Assembly: GCA_023375785.1 (NCBI GenBank)
Contig: SZWC01007368.1
Coordinates: forward strand, 1 to 33,304
Source of the DNA: Penium margaritaceum
Lineage: Eukaryota; Streptophyta; Zygnematophyceae; Desmidiales; Peniaceae
Reading direction: 5' to 3'
DNA length: 33,304 nucleotides
Part shown: piece by piece, positions 11,095 to 19,513 of the stretch
Numbering within the stretch: position 1 is the first letter of the stretch
Layout: each line of letters begins with the position of its first letter
The notes under the pieces: generated by a model
What the model was told of the DNA's origin: nothing
The model's input: the letters and a program-made list of their open reading frames with translations, nothing else
Databases searched by the model: none
Program-made: the position numbers and the translations under genes

Positions 11095-11835
11095 TGATCG
11101 TACTCACGAACAAATTGTAGCTTAGGTCCAAGTTTCATGCACATGTTCATGTTTTTTTTTACGATTGTAATTATTCAATTTCTTTCACAATGTTGAAAAC
11201 GTATTATTTGGCACGCAATTATTAGTCATGAACATGTACGGTTCATAAAAAGTGGGGCAAAATCTAGTAGTAGGACTTGTTAGGCCCTCCCATCTCATGA
11301 TGAAACAAGGGTGGCTACAAGCCACTCTTCGCTATAACAAGGTTTGGTTCGTGGTCAACCACACACAGCCTACCGGCCAGCTAGCAACCTCACCGATAGG
11401 GTGGGTGGCAACCAGTCAAGTGACTAGCCGGCCACGCACCGAAAAGCCACGAGCAGCCGGTCGAGCTGGTGGCTTCATCTGTAGGAAGGAGGCCGCCAGG
11501 CCTTCAGATTTGAGGCATGTAGCCTCGTACCCTTGCCCTTGCCCTCTCTCCTTCCTCATGGGGGCAAGCAAGGGAGACGGATGGAGCAAGAGCAAGGGGT
11601 GGATGAGATATAATTACATGAAACTGTCAACAGTGGAATACATGCAATGATCTTGCGTTGATTTCTGAAGAAGGAAAATTGAATTCATTTAGGTAGATTT
11701 CAATGTTTGAAATCACAAGAAATGTGTAAAAGTAAGAGTTTGAGGTAATTCCCTCATTTTTTGGAGCCAAGAATGAGGGAGTGAGGTAAGAAAAAAATTA
11801 TAACCATTGTCGTAACTAACATCACAACAACTTTG
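11095..11835 (+). repeat. Gypsy 3' LTR (approximate)
   Basis: The start is set at the TGATCGTACTC after the polypurine tract. The end near 11835 is inferred from where resemblance to 1090-1690 fades (both copies have an A-rich run and a catacacaac/catcacaac word). The 132-codon open stretch at 11252-11650 lies inside the LTR and has no supporting homology, so it is not called as a gene. Confidence 0.5.
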
Positions 11836-14380
11836 TTCTTGAAGAATTATTTAGTACCATGATTTTTTTCTTTCCCTACATGTTTGATATTATGTATGAA
11901 AAATGAACTTGTTAAATCAATAACTTGGGGCAATTTCGGCTTTCAAAGATAAAACAAATGCAAGAAAACTATTATGTGGCCTCGAACGGCCATGCAATTT
12001 CCAATTTCTTATTTTGACAACAGAAATTGGTAGAAAAAGGGTCTAGAAAACCTTTTCCTAGCTAGGAAAGGAATTTTAGACAGTAAACCGGAGTATCTTT
12101 GTTCATTTGAAAATAAAAAACATTGAATCCAAAAACGAATGAAGATTGCAAGTCATAAACATTTCTACATCACAAAATCATTTGATAGTAGGCTAAAGGC
12201 TATGCAAGAAAACGTAATGAAACACATCATTGTGTCCAAACAACTTCTTCTAACGTAAAAGTATAAGTTCAACGCAAGGTTATTCAAGAATAATTTAAAC
12301 ATTACAAAAAATACAAGCATGAATCAAAGAAAACTATTAATGAAAAATCATCGTTAGGTATGATTGCATTCATGATGTGCTTGTCTTGCATGTTTTTCGT
12401 GGAGTACTCTACAACCATCGTCCACCTACACTTGAATGCAATGGTTAAAGGAACTACGACAAAAACTAGCATAAGAAATGATGAAGTTAATGCTAATGAT
12501 CACAAACCTATGAATGAAATGAAACTAAGAATGGTTTTCCCCCCTAGCATGCTACATGTTACCATAAGAACAATAACAACAGTTATATAGGAAAGAGGTG
12601 TTTCGGAATGTTGCTTTTTATGTAACTTCAAAATAAAAAGCCTCCTTAAAGAGGGGCTCTTGATTTAACTCATTCAACATTTTGTTTTCATTTCAAAAAC
12701 ATATTTAGGCCAACGATAAAAAACAAATTGTTGTCAAGCATCCGCACAAAACATACCGTAGTACCAAAAACAATTCATCCATAATCGTCTACCACCATTT
12801 ATGGTAACCAACTACATCAAATTAGGCACCCTTGTGCTCAAACTGAAGTATAAGGATGTCTATTTAGCGTGGATTTTGAAAACTTGCATTTATAAAAAGG
12901 AAATAAAGTCAACTAGAAAACTAAGGGAATAGAGTAGGTCGAGAAACAAGGCATTTGATTGTGGATGTTATCAAAGTTTTTGTAACCATTATCATTGCTT
13001 TTGGAAATGAATTTAGTACGAATAAAAAACCATATTTTTTAAAAATCATCATCCATAAATGCCCTTAAAACTTGACAATATTTGGACTATTGAGAATCAT
13101 TTCATGTGCACGAGCTTGAGTTTTTCCCATAATTAGAGAGAGATTTACTTTGGAGAATTTTCCTCTCTAGGGTCATGGTATCTTTACAATTCATCAAAGT
13201 TCTCGTGTGATGATATTCTTCAAGAAGAAAAGTTATATATGAAGGATAAGCACCGATGCCTCTCTCACATATCACTAATCATGTGCACAAATTGTACGAT
13301 AAACTAACATCATCATCCTTTGCATAAAAATCTACTTTTACTTTTGTGAGAAATGGAATATTGTTCCTATATCATTCATTTTGGGGACATATATTCCAGC
13401 AAATGTCTGAAAGGGGCAAAACATATGTAATTGGAAAAGATCTTTTATGCTAGTTAATCCCATTTTAAACCATTAGGCAAATGGAAACACATGGTCATGG
13501 ACAAGGAGCTAGATATAGCAACGTGTGTGAAGCATTGTCCATAGCAAGGGCAGAGGCGAACATGAGATGCATTTTTATAAGTTTTCCCATGCTTTAGTCG
13601 TGTTTGTAAATGAAAAACTCACAATCATCCACACATGTGTTCAAGTTATGTTTTTTTTAACCAAATGAAATTTCAGTAATGATATGTTGAGAACATTCGC
13701 TGTTTTTATAACTTAACCTATTCCCTCAAATGAATGCACTCTGAGAACATAATACACAGTGTGTACAAGTGAGTGAACCTGCTAAGAACCTTGATACATG
13801 GTTAGAGTACTAGAAAATGATGTTACCTTCAGTGTTACAAACATTATATGAAGCATCTTTAACACAATCAATCTTAAGACATGTCTTATGCCATCTCATT
13901 AAAGTAAACTTGATTTCTTTAGGAAAACAAAAGAATGCACACCATGAAGAAGTATTTCAAGAAACTTTAATTAAATTGTAGATAAATGTAGGCCATAAGA
14001 GGTCTTTGTAACTTCTCCTTTGAGAAAGCATGTAGTAATCAGACCATGTTTAGCAAACCTCAGCTCCAGAGAAATATGAATCTAAAAGTCACCAAAAAAC
14101 TATACAGTCAAGAAGAATCTTGAAACTTTTTTAAGACAAAAGAAAACATGTTGGGGGAGGTGAAGAATAGTATGCGGATGATGTATCTTGCCATTTATTC
14201 TTGATTCATTGTTTATTCTAATAAACAATACAATGAAGTGAATGCTACCCAAGTGTATTAAATGACCCTCAAAATCATGTCAAATCTACAACTCTCCATA
14301 GATTGAAGGTGCTCATCTATAATTGACGTTGAAAAAACACTGAGGGAGTGCTAGAGGTAGACTAAGTGTGAGAGAGATAA
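11836..14380. other. Unassigned AT-rich DNA
   Basis: About 2.5 kb of AT-rich sequence with many A and T runs. No domain, LTR, tRNA or repeat pair is recognisable. The longest open stretch (12360-12590, 76 codons) has unremarkable composition and no familiar motif. Confidence 0.45.
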
Positions 14381-14461
14381 ACAAAGGGAAGATAGATTGA
14401 GAGAAGTAGAAAGAGACCCATACAGACAAAGAGGAAGAGAGAGGAGAGAGAGGAAAAGAGG

Positions 14462-14499
<38 letters not shown>

Positions 14500-14504
14500 C
14501 TGAG

Positions 14505-14556
<52 letters not shown>

Positions 14557-14610
14557 TGATATACAGAGAGAGAGAGAGAGAGAGAGATATAGAGATAGAA
14601 ATAGGTCAAA
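14381..14610 (+). repeat. Second (GA)n purine tract
   Basis: Compound (GA)n with a few interruptions (gggtctgagagtc near 14496, gtgatatac near 14556). Open frames on both strands (Ser/Leu-rich, Arg/Glu-rich) are repeat artefacts. The 3' junction (gagatagaaataggtcaaaa) resembles that after the 8.3-kb tract, suggesting both belong to one dispersed repeat family. Confidence 0.9.
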
Positions 14611-15943
14611 AAGAGATGAATAGAGGAGGGCGGTGAACAACAAGGGAAGGAAGAAAACTACATTTTGGACTAGCCATCTAGAACATAATCATTGACAAGG
14701 AGAGAAGGGGGCATGGGAGGTGGAAGAGGGAGAGGGGAGGGAGGAAAAACGAAGCATTTTTAGTGTAGGTGCATTAACTTATGTGAATAAGAACAATACA
14801 TTTTCTTCAGTAGAAAAATAGATGAGTGTTTACATGGGAGGAAAGAGGAAAAGGGATGAAATGATGTCATGCAAACGTAGTGGATGGTGTACTATGGTTA
14901 AAGTGGAAAATGGAGAAAAAATGACACATTGTCATCAATACAAATCACTTATACTTGAAATTTAGCACACTAGCACATAAAATGAACTCATACATACTTT
15001 TCTCCCTCCTCTCCCCTTTAAGTAACACAGAGGAGCAAACACAAAAGTTAGACATAAGCATTTTTTTTGGTATGCAAAGGGTAGTACATAAGCTAGCAAT
15101 AAACTTTGTCATACACGTTTTACTCATGACCCATCCTAGTATAAAATCCTAGTTTCCAATGTTAAAGTGTAAAGACTTAAGACACCTGTTGGGAACTTTA
15201 AAGTAGTGACTCATGTAGTGGTTTTTTAAAGTTTTACCTACCTCCAAGTAACTCATGGGAGTGTAAAAAAAATTTTAAACATGAAAAGGATGAGGGGGCA
15301 AAACAATGAAAATGAAAGAATGATGATTTTTTGCGTTCCTTCTAATAATTTGTAATAGCGGACGTGATGCCATGTAGTTGGGCTATGTGCAGGAATAATC
15401 ACACCATTCCCTTTTTCATGATTGTTGTTACAATCAGGATGAAGTAAAACTTCCTTAACTTTATGAAGCCCTTCATGACGTCTATGATGATGTATGACCA
15501 TGGATGTTTAGGTGTTTGTGTATCATGAATCAAGTTAAAGGGTTTGGTTCAACTTGAGTTATCGCATTGGAAAAAGCTGTCATAATTTATAACATCAATC
15601 TTCATCATGTCCAACCTCTAGTACGTCACAGCTTTATGGAACATGTTCTTATTTCAAAATTATCCGTCTAGAATATTCAAGTGACCACTTCAGTAGCATC
15701 CTCAATGCTCTTTGGTTTGAGGACTTGGTACAAAAAATACTTAAGAACAAACTTGTTTTTGTTATGCCCCCCTAACATTTTATGTCCACTTATACACACT
15801 CGCTAAATGTGCGAGTATTACTTGTCTTGCGACGCATAAAAAATGCTTATCAAGTGTGGTGTGCTTCCTATAGAGTCCACAAAATTTATATTGTAAGTCA
15901 AAACTTGATGTTGTATTCCATGTAGGGTCAGAGGAACTCCATG

Positions 15944-15975
15944 AATTGAGTTCTTGATTGCTCAAGAACTCAATT
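15944..15975. repeat. Perfect 13-bp inverted repeat
   Basis: aattgagttcttg (15944-15956) and its exact complement (15963-15975) are separated by 6 nt. The function is unknown. Confidence 0.6.
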
Positions 15976-16252
15976 GCTTTTTGACAAATTCCTAATACAT
16001 GGGAGTGTGTGGTAGTGAATTTGGATGACACATTTTTTGCATTCAAAGTGGTACCACCATGTCTTGAATGTGTGGAGTTTTGTAAAAATATTTTAAGCAA
16101 GACCGTGTGGTTTGGCTCTAGCAATTTTTTTTTGTGCATTCTCCACCATTCTTTTCTTAGAGGAAGGCTTGAATCACTCAAACAAGTACATCGCTAGCCA
16201 TAATGTTGTGCAATTTTATGTTGGTGAAATGCAAAGGTTTATGCGCAGGGCA

Positions 16253-16283
16253 ATTGTACCGTCAAATGAATTGACGGTACAAT
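16253..16283. repeat. Perfect 13-bp inverted repeat
   Basis: attgtaccgtcaa (16253-16265) and its exact complement (16271-16283) are separated by 5 nt (atgaa). It lies 300 bp from a similar structure. Confidence 0.6.
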
Positions 16284-17099
16284 CATATCATCTCCTCAAT
16301 ATGCTTTGTATCGAATATAAATCTTTCAAGCATGGCAAGAAACTCCTATGTAGTTTGGGACTAAAAGAAAACTATTTCATTGTGGATAAAAATTAGTATA
16401 AGTAAAATAGAGGAATAGTTGTGAGTTTTCTTAATGAACAAGAGACCTTGTCCGTTGACCATCGGCCATGTGGTACGAAAATGTGACTTGTGGTTAGGCG
16501 TCAATTTTTCCCAATTGCTTAGATCGTTAATTTGATCGCTCCTATGGGATGGAGAACGTTTAGTTATTTGGCTGTTGCATTCCTTCCAAAAAAACTATCA
16601 AAGAGAAAAATTAAGATGTGTTGATTCTTTTGGCTCATTATCCAATGAGTGCTTATTGTAATACAATGCTTTTTTTTGTCCATAATAGACTTGAAAAACT
16701 ATCAGTATGAAAGATTTCTTGAGTTTTTGGAGAATTTTTGGATTTCTACGAATGCAAGACATCCTTGGAGGCCCCAAGTATTGGCTGGTTTTAGCTAATG
16801 AGTAACTTCTGCCACGTTTTCTAAACCATTGTGGTGTTTTTGGGTCTACGTATGGATGATCTTCCATTCTGAGTATGTTGGGTAGATGGATCTAAGCATA
16901 AAATACTCAAAGAAATTCTTTGAAATGTATAAAAACTTCAATTGGCTCCTCAAGCTACCAACTACCAATCTCACTGAGAACTGACTTGCAGCCTATCAAC
17001 TGACCAGCACCGTTCAATGGAATCATTGTTCCATCCACGCATTTTTGTAGGGCCCATCGATATCTGGTGAGATGAGGTCGATCTTCTACTTTGTTCTGT

Positions 17100-17600
17100 T
17101 TTATAAGGGGTTAAACATTTGTCTAGGAAGTTCTGCGGCAGCTTACGCTGCCGTTGCACGTACTGCGCTCTTTCTGCGCCGCAAAAATCCCGCGGGCATC
17201 TATGGCCTGAAGAATTGGACCTGCACCTGCACCTGCACCTGTTACTGCTTCCACTCTCAGCCGTGACAAGTCTAATAACGCATGCGTCTCCTTACCAAGG
17301 AAGTATTTTCCGTCATTGAATTGTCTAACAAATCGATTCCGTTTTTCGCTGCGTCGCCAGATCCATGCCCCGTCTGCGAGGGAAGCGCCTTCGCTGGTTC
17401 GTGGGAGACCTGCGGATGTTGTGGACACAGCCCCTCAAGACGATCGACTTTTGAGCAACTGGCGTCGACCATGTAGAAAACTTGAAAGACGGGTGTTTAC
17501 CGAAGCTTTTAGTGCTGCCTCGCAATCGCGGCCGATGGACCAGTCAACAAGCCTTCCAATTCTGGAAAAAGGCACGTCAGTCAGCCAATAGAGTCGACAT
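17100..17600. other. GC-rich segment, possible exon (strand unclear)
   Basis: Composition rises sharply here and long open frames overlap on both strands. Plus strand 17282-17476 reads MRLLTKEVF..., with a Cys cluster CPVCEGSAFAGSWETCGCCG that resembles a zinc-binding motif. Minus strand 17428-17123 reads through FVRQFNDGKYFLGKETHALL to GAGAGAG, the latter encoded by an (acctgc)n run at 17219-17240. I recognise neither protein. A small hairpin (cggcagc/gctgccg, 17136-17153) lies at the left. High GC lowers stop frequency, so open frames here are weak evidence. Confidence 0.2.
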
Positions 17601-17799
17601 CTCTCTATCCAGGACTGCTGAAACTTGGCAATTAGTCGTGGATACGAGATGACTACGGATCTAGTGTAACTGCTCTTTTCTCAGAATGAACAGGCCCGGA
17701 AACAAAACGGCAGCCCTGCCGTTGCAAAGACGTCTTTTCCTCGGTTCTCTCTCTTCCAGCTAACAAGCACCATGCAATCACTACGTAAAATATTAAATG

Positions 17800-17808
17800 G
17801 GTCCTAAA
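17800..17808 (+). repeat. 9-bp TSD of outer MULE-like element, left
   Basis: ggtcctaaa, repeated exactly at 20393-20401. A 9-bp duplication is the hallmark of Mutator-superfamily transposition. Confidence 0.85.
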
Positions 17809-17894
17809 GGTCCACAACAATCCGCTGCCCATGGTTTCGGTCGATTTATACGCGCTGCCCATAGTCTAAAACGACATGACAGCGGTGCGCATGT
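17809..17894 (+). repeat. Copy B left TIR
   Basis: About 85 nt matching the complement of the right end around 19424-19513 plus 20386-20392. Shared words are cgatttatac, tgctg.ccatagt, cgacatgacagcg and gcccatgtttt. Confidence 0.75.
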
Positions 17895-17903
17895 TTTCGA
17901 ATG
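17895..17903 (+). repeat. 9-bp TSD of inner MULE-like element, left
   Basis: tttcgaatg, repeated exactly at 18756-18764. Confidence 0.85.
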
Positions 17904-17996
17904 GGTACCAAATGCTCCGGTGCCCATCGTTTCGCCAAGTTTAGCAGCGCTGCCCATAGTCGAAATCGACATGACAGCGGTGCCCATGTTTTCGAA
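17904..17996 (+). repeat. Copy A left TIR
   Basis: Complementary to about 18664-18755. The best shared part is cccatcgtttcgcc followed by tttagcagcg and, further in, a gacagcggtgcccat/atgggcatcgctgt pair. The middle is more diverged. Confidence 0.75.
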
Positions 17997-18021
17997 TATC
18001 AATCCGAAAACGGAATTCGAC

Positions 18022-18061
18022 TTCGCTCTCGAGGCCGGCGACTGCCGACCTCGAGAGCGAA
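18022..18061. repeat. Hairpin H1 of copy A
   Basis: A 13-bp perfect outer stem (ttcgctctcgagg and its complement) continues, after one mismatch, into a 4-bp inner stem (cggc/gccg) with a gact loop. The copy B counterpart, near 18788-18826, has decayed pairs. Confidence 0.85.
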
Positions 18062-18067
18062 ATTGGT

Positions 18068-18102
18068 GACTTCTGACACCGGCCGAGCCGATGTCAGAAG
18101 TC
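18068..18102. repeat. Hairpin H2 of copy A
   Basis: Arms gacttctgaca (18068-18078) and tgtcagaagtc (18092-18102) are exact complements, with an inner cggc/gccg stem. The copy B counterpart is at about 18834-18868. Confidence 0.85.
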
Positions 18103-18110
18103 GGCGTGAT

Positions 18111-18150
18111 GCGAGTTTTGGAGTTCGCAACTGCGAACTCCAAAACTCGC
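18111..18150. repeat. Hairpin H3 of copy A, 19-bp perfect stem
   Basis: gcgagttttggagttcgca (18111-18129) and its exact complement (18132-18150) are separated by 2 nt. With such a short centre it is close to a true palindrome at DNA level. The copy B version (18877-18916) has lost pairing at its centre. Confidence 0.9.
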
Positions 18151-18248
18151 GACAGGGTAACACACATATCGCAAACCCCCCCCCAATATCCGACAAACCC
18201 CCTAGTGACACTGGGGAGTTTGGGTTTTTTTTTTTTACTTGCCCGGGC

Positions 18249-18284
18249 ATCTGCCGGGCCCCGCGGTAGCGGGGCCCGGCAGAT
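18249..18284. repeat. GC hairpin H5, first unit of copy A
   Basis: 16-bp perfect arms (atctgccgggccccgc and complement) with a ggta loop, preceded by an AT-centred hairpin (aaaccccctag/..ggggagttt, 18196-18222) and a T-run. Followed by the constant tail attccctttc...tatcacacgtgc. Confidence 0.9.
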
Positions 18285-18394
18285 TCCCTTTCATTTATCA
18301 CACGTGCGCCGCGTCTTGCAAACCCTCCCAAACCTACGACAAACCCCCTAGGTTAAATGCAGGGTTTGGGTTTTATTTCTATACTTGCCCGGGC

Positions 18395-18430
18395 ATCTGC
18401 CGGGCCCCGCGGTAGCGGGGCCCGGCAGAT
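18395..18430. repeat. GC hairpin H5, second unit of copy A
   Basis: Identical 36-nt sequence to the first unit, 146 bp downstream, with the same flanks. In copy B the two equivalents (19019-19054 and 19164-19199) are 145 bp apart and both imperfect. Confidence 0.9.
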
Positions 18431-18486
18431 TCCCTTTCTTCTATCACACGTGCACCGCAAGTCGCAAACCCCCCCAAACCTACGGC

Positions 18487-18513
18487 AAACCCCCTAGTTT
18501 AAATAGGGGGTTT
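18487..18513. repeat. AT-centred hairpin H4, third unit of copy A
   Basis: aaaccccct (18487-18495) and agggggttt (18505-18513) flank agtttaaat. Related but less perfect units lie at 18196-18222 and about 18340-18368. Copy B equivalents are near 18965-18992, 19107-19137 and 19239-19268. Confidence 0.8.
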
Positions 18514-18522
18514 GGCAGTTTC

Positions 18523-18576
18523 ATCGCAAGCTCGCTGGGAGGGTTCGCCGCGGAACCCCTCTTGCGAGCTTGCGAT
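18523..18576. repeat. Two-tier hairpin H6 of copy A
   Basis: The 13-bp perfect outer stem is atcgcaagctcgc (18523-18535) with 18564-18576. The inner stem is gggttc/gaaccc (18541-18546 with 18553-18558). The copy B equivalent keeps a 9-bp outer stem (19278-19286 with 19321-19329) and a 7-bp inner stem (19295-19301 with 19305-19311). Confidence 0.85.
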
Positions 18577-18755
18577 AGCGGGCGAAGTTCGGCTCCGCCG
18601 TCGAAGTCGAAATCCATGTCGAATTCGGTGAATACATGAGAAATATGAAAGTCGTGCCCAAGAAGGACAAATATGGGCATCGCTGTTATTTTGTTAAAAA
18701 CCATGGACATCGCTGCTAAATCTGGCGAAACGATGGGTATATAACTACTCCGTCC

Positions 18756-18764
18756 TTTCGAATG
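18756..18764 (+). repeat. 9-bp TSD of inner MULE-like element, right
   Basis: tttcgaatg, identical to 17895-17903. Sequence resumes here as copy B (tccgtccgaaaacgg), matching the corresponding place in copy A (18003-18013). Confidence 0.85.
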
Positions 18765-19508
18765 TCCGTCCGAAAACGGAATTTGACTTCGCTCTCGAGG
18801 TCGGCGACTGCCAACATCGAGAGCAAAATCGGCGACTTCTGACACCGGCTGAGCTGATGTCAGAAGTTACCATGTTGCGAGTTTTGGAGTTCGCAACTTC
18901 CAACTCCAAAACTCGCGAAAGGGTAACACGCATATTGCAAATCCGCCCCCCCCCCATATCCGACAAACCCCCTAGTTACACTGGGGGGTTTGGGGTTTAT
19001 TTTTTTACTTGCCCGGGCATATGCCGGGCCCCGTAGTAGCGGGGCCCGGCAGATTCCCTTTCTCCTATCACACGTGCGCCGCATCTTGCAAACCACCCCC
19101 AATAACAGAAAAACCCCCTAGTTACACTGGGGGGTTTGGGTATTATTTTTTTCTTGCCTAGGCATCTGCCGGGCCCCGCGGTAGTGGGGCTCGGCACATG
19201 CCCAGCGTGCGCCACATCCTGTCCACCCCAAACCTACGACAAACCCCCTAGTTTAAATGGGGGGTTTGGCAGGGTCATCGCGAGCTCTCAGGGAGGTTTC
19301 GCCCCGAAACCCCTCCTACGAGCTCGCGACGACGGGCGAAGTTCGACTTCGGCCTCGAAGTCGTAGTCCATGTCGAATATGTTAAACACATGAAATATAT
19401 TTCAACCGTGCCCATTTTCGCTCGAAAAGCGCAAAACATGGGCATCGCTGTCATGTCGATTTCGACTATGGACAGCACGTATAAATCGATAACAACGACG
19501 GGCATAGA

Positions 19509-19513
19509 AGAAC
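19509..19513 (+). repeat. 5-bp TSD of solo LTR, left
   Basis: agaac, repeated exactly at 20381-20385. Five-bp duplications are typical of copia integrases. Confidence 0.85.

Larger units (their letters stand above)
896..11835 (+). mobile_element. Degenerate Ty3/gypsy LTR retrotransposon, interrupted
   Basis: Two related direct-repeat blocks about 10.14-10.17 kb apart enclose plus-strand remnants in Ty3/gypsy order: gag-like, RT, RNase H, H2C2 zinc domain, integrase core, integrase C-terminal domain, polypurine tract, then the second LTR. Integrase after RT/RNase H identifies the gypsy (Metaviridae-type) arrangement. All domains carry stops and frameshifts. RT is split: its N-terminal part ends near 4236 and its C-terminal part resumes near 8990, with unrelated sequence between. 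No recognisable YxDD box remains. The outer boundaries are estimates, and no target duplication or primer-binding site could be assigned. Confidence 0.75.
14611..17000. other. Unassigned AT-rich DNA
   Basis: No gene recognised. Open stretches at 15780-16181 (minus), 16009-16197 (plus) and 16598-16867 (minus) overlap or stand alone without motifs I know. The last one is Lys/Arg-rich (PQWFRKRGRSYSLAK) and is the only one whose composition is not obviously random. Two short perfect inverted repeats are listed separately. Confidence 0.4.
17904..18755. mobile_element. Inner Mutator-like hairpin element (copy A)
   Basis: An intact 852-bp copy inserted in copy B. Its ends, GGTACCAAATGCTCCGG... and (inverted right) GGACGGAGTAGTTATAT..., align in length with those of copy B and lead into a shared cccatcgtttcgcc block. 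The interior holds, in order, three perfect or near-perfect hairpins (18022-18061, 18068-18102, 18111-18150), a duplicated module of an AT-centred and a GC-rich hairpin, one more AT-centred hairpin and a two-tier hairpin (18523-18576). No coding capacity is seen; mobilisation would need a transposase from elsewhere. Hairpin perfection compared with copy B fits a younger age. Confidence 0.85.

Noticed and set aside
11252..11650. 132-codon plus-strand frame
   Set aside because: Lies inside the gypsy 3' LTR; the homologous 5' LTR does not keep the frame.
14313..14643. Three overlapping 79-98 codon frames, including an Arg/Glu-rich one
   Set aside because: Again translation of (GA)n on both strands.
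18249..18284. GC hairpin followed or preceded by T-run as a bacterial intrinsic terminator
   Set aside because: The context is a eukaryotic transposon, the T-run precedes the stem, and there is no adjacent gene.
17797..18351. Overlapping open frames of 86-124 codons across the hairpin elements
   Set aside because: They run through terminal repeats and palindromes on both strands and resemble no protein; high GC explains the lack of stops.
18240..19200. Spaced GC palindromes as a CRISPR array
   Set aside because: Only four related palindromes, two per copy at about 146-bp spacing, with conserved spacers, explained by a duplicated module in a transposon; no cas genes and a eukaryotic context.
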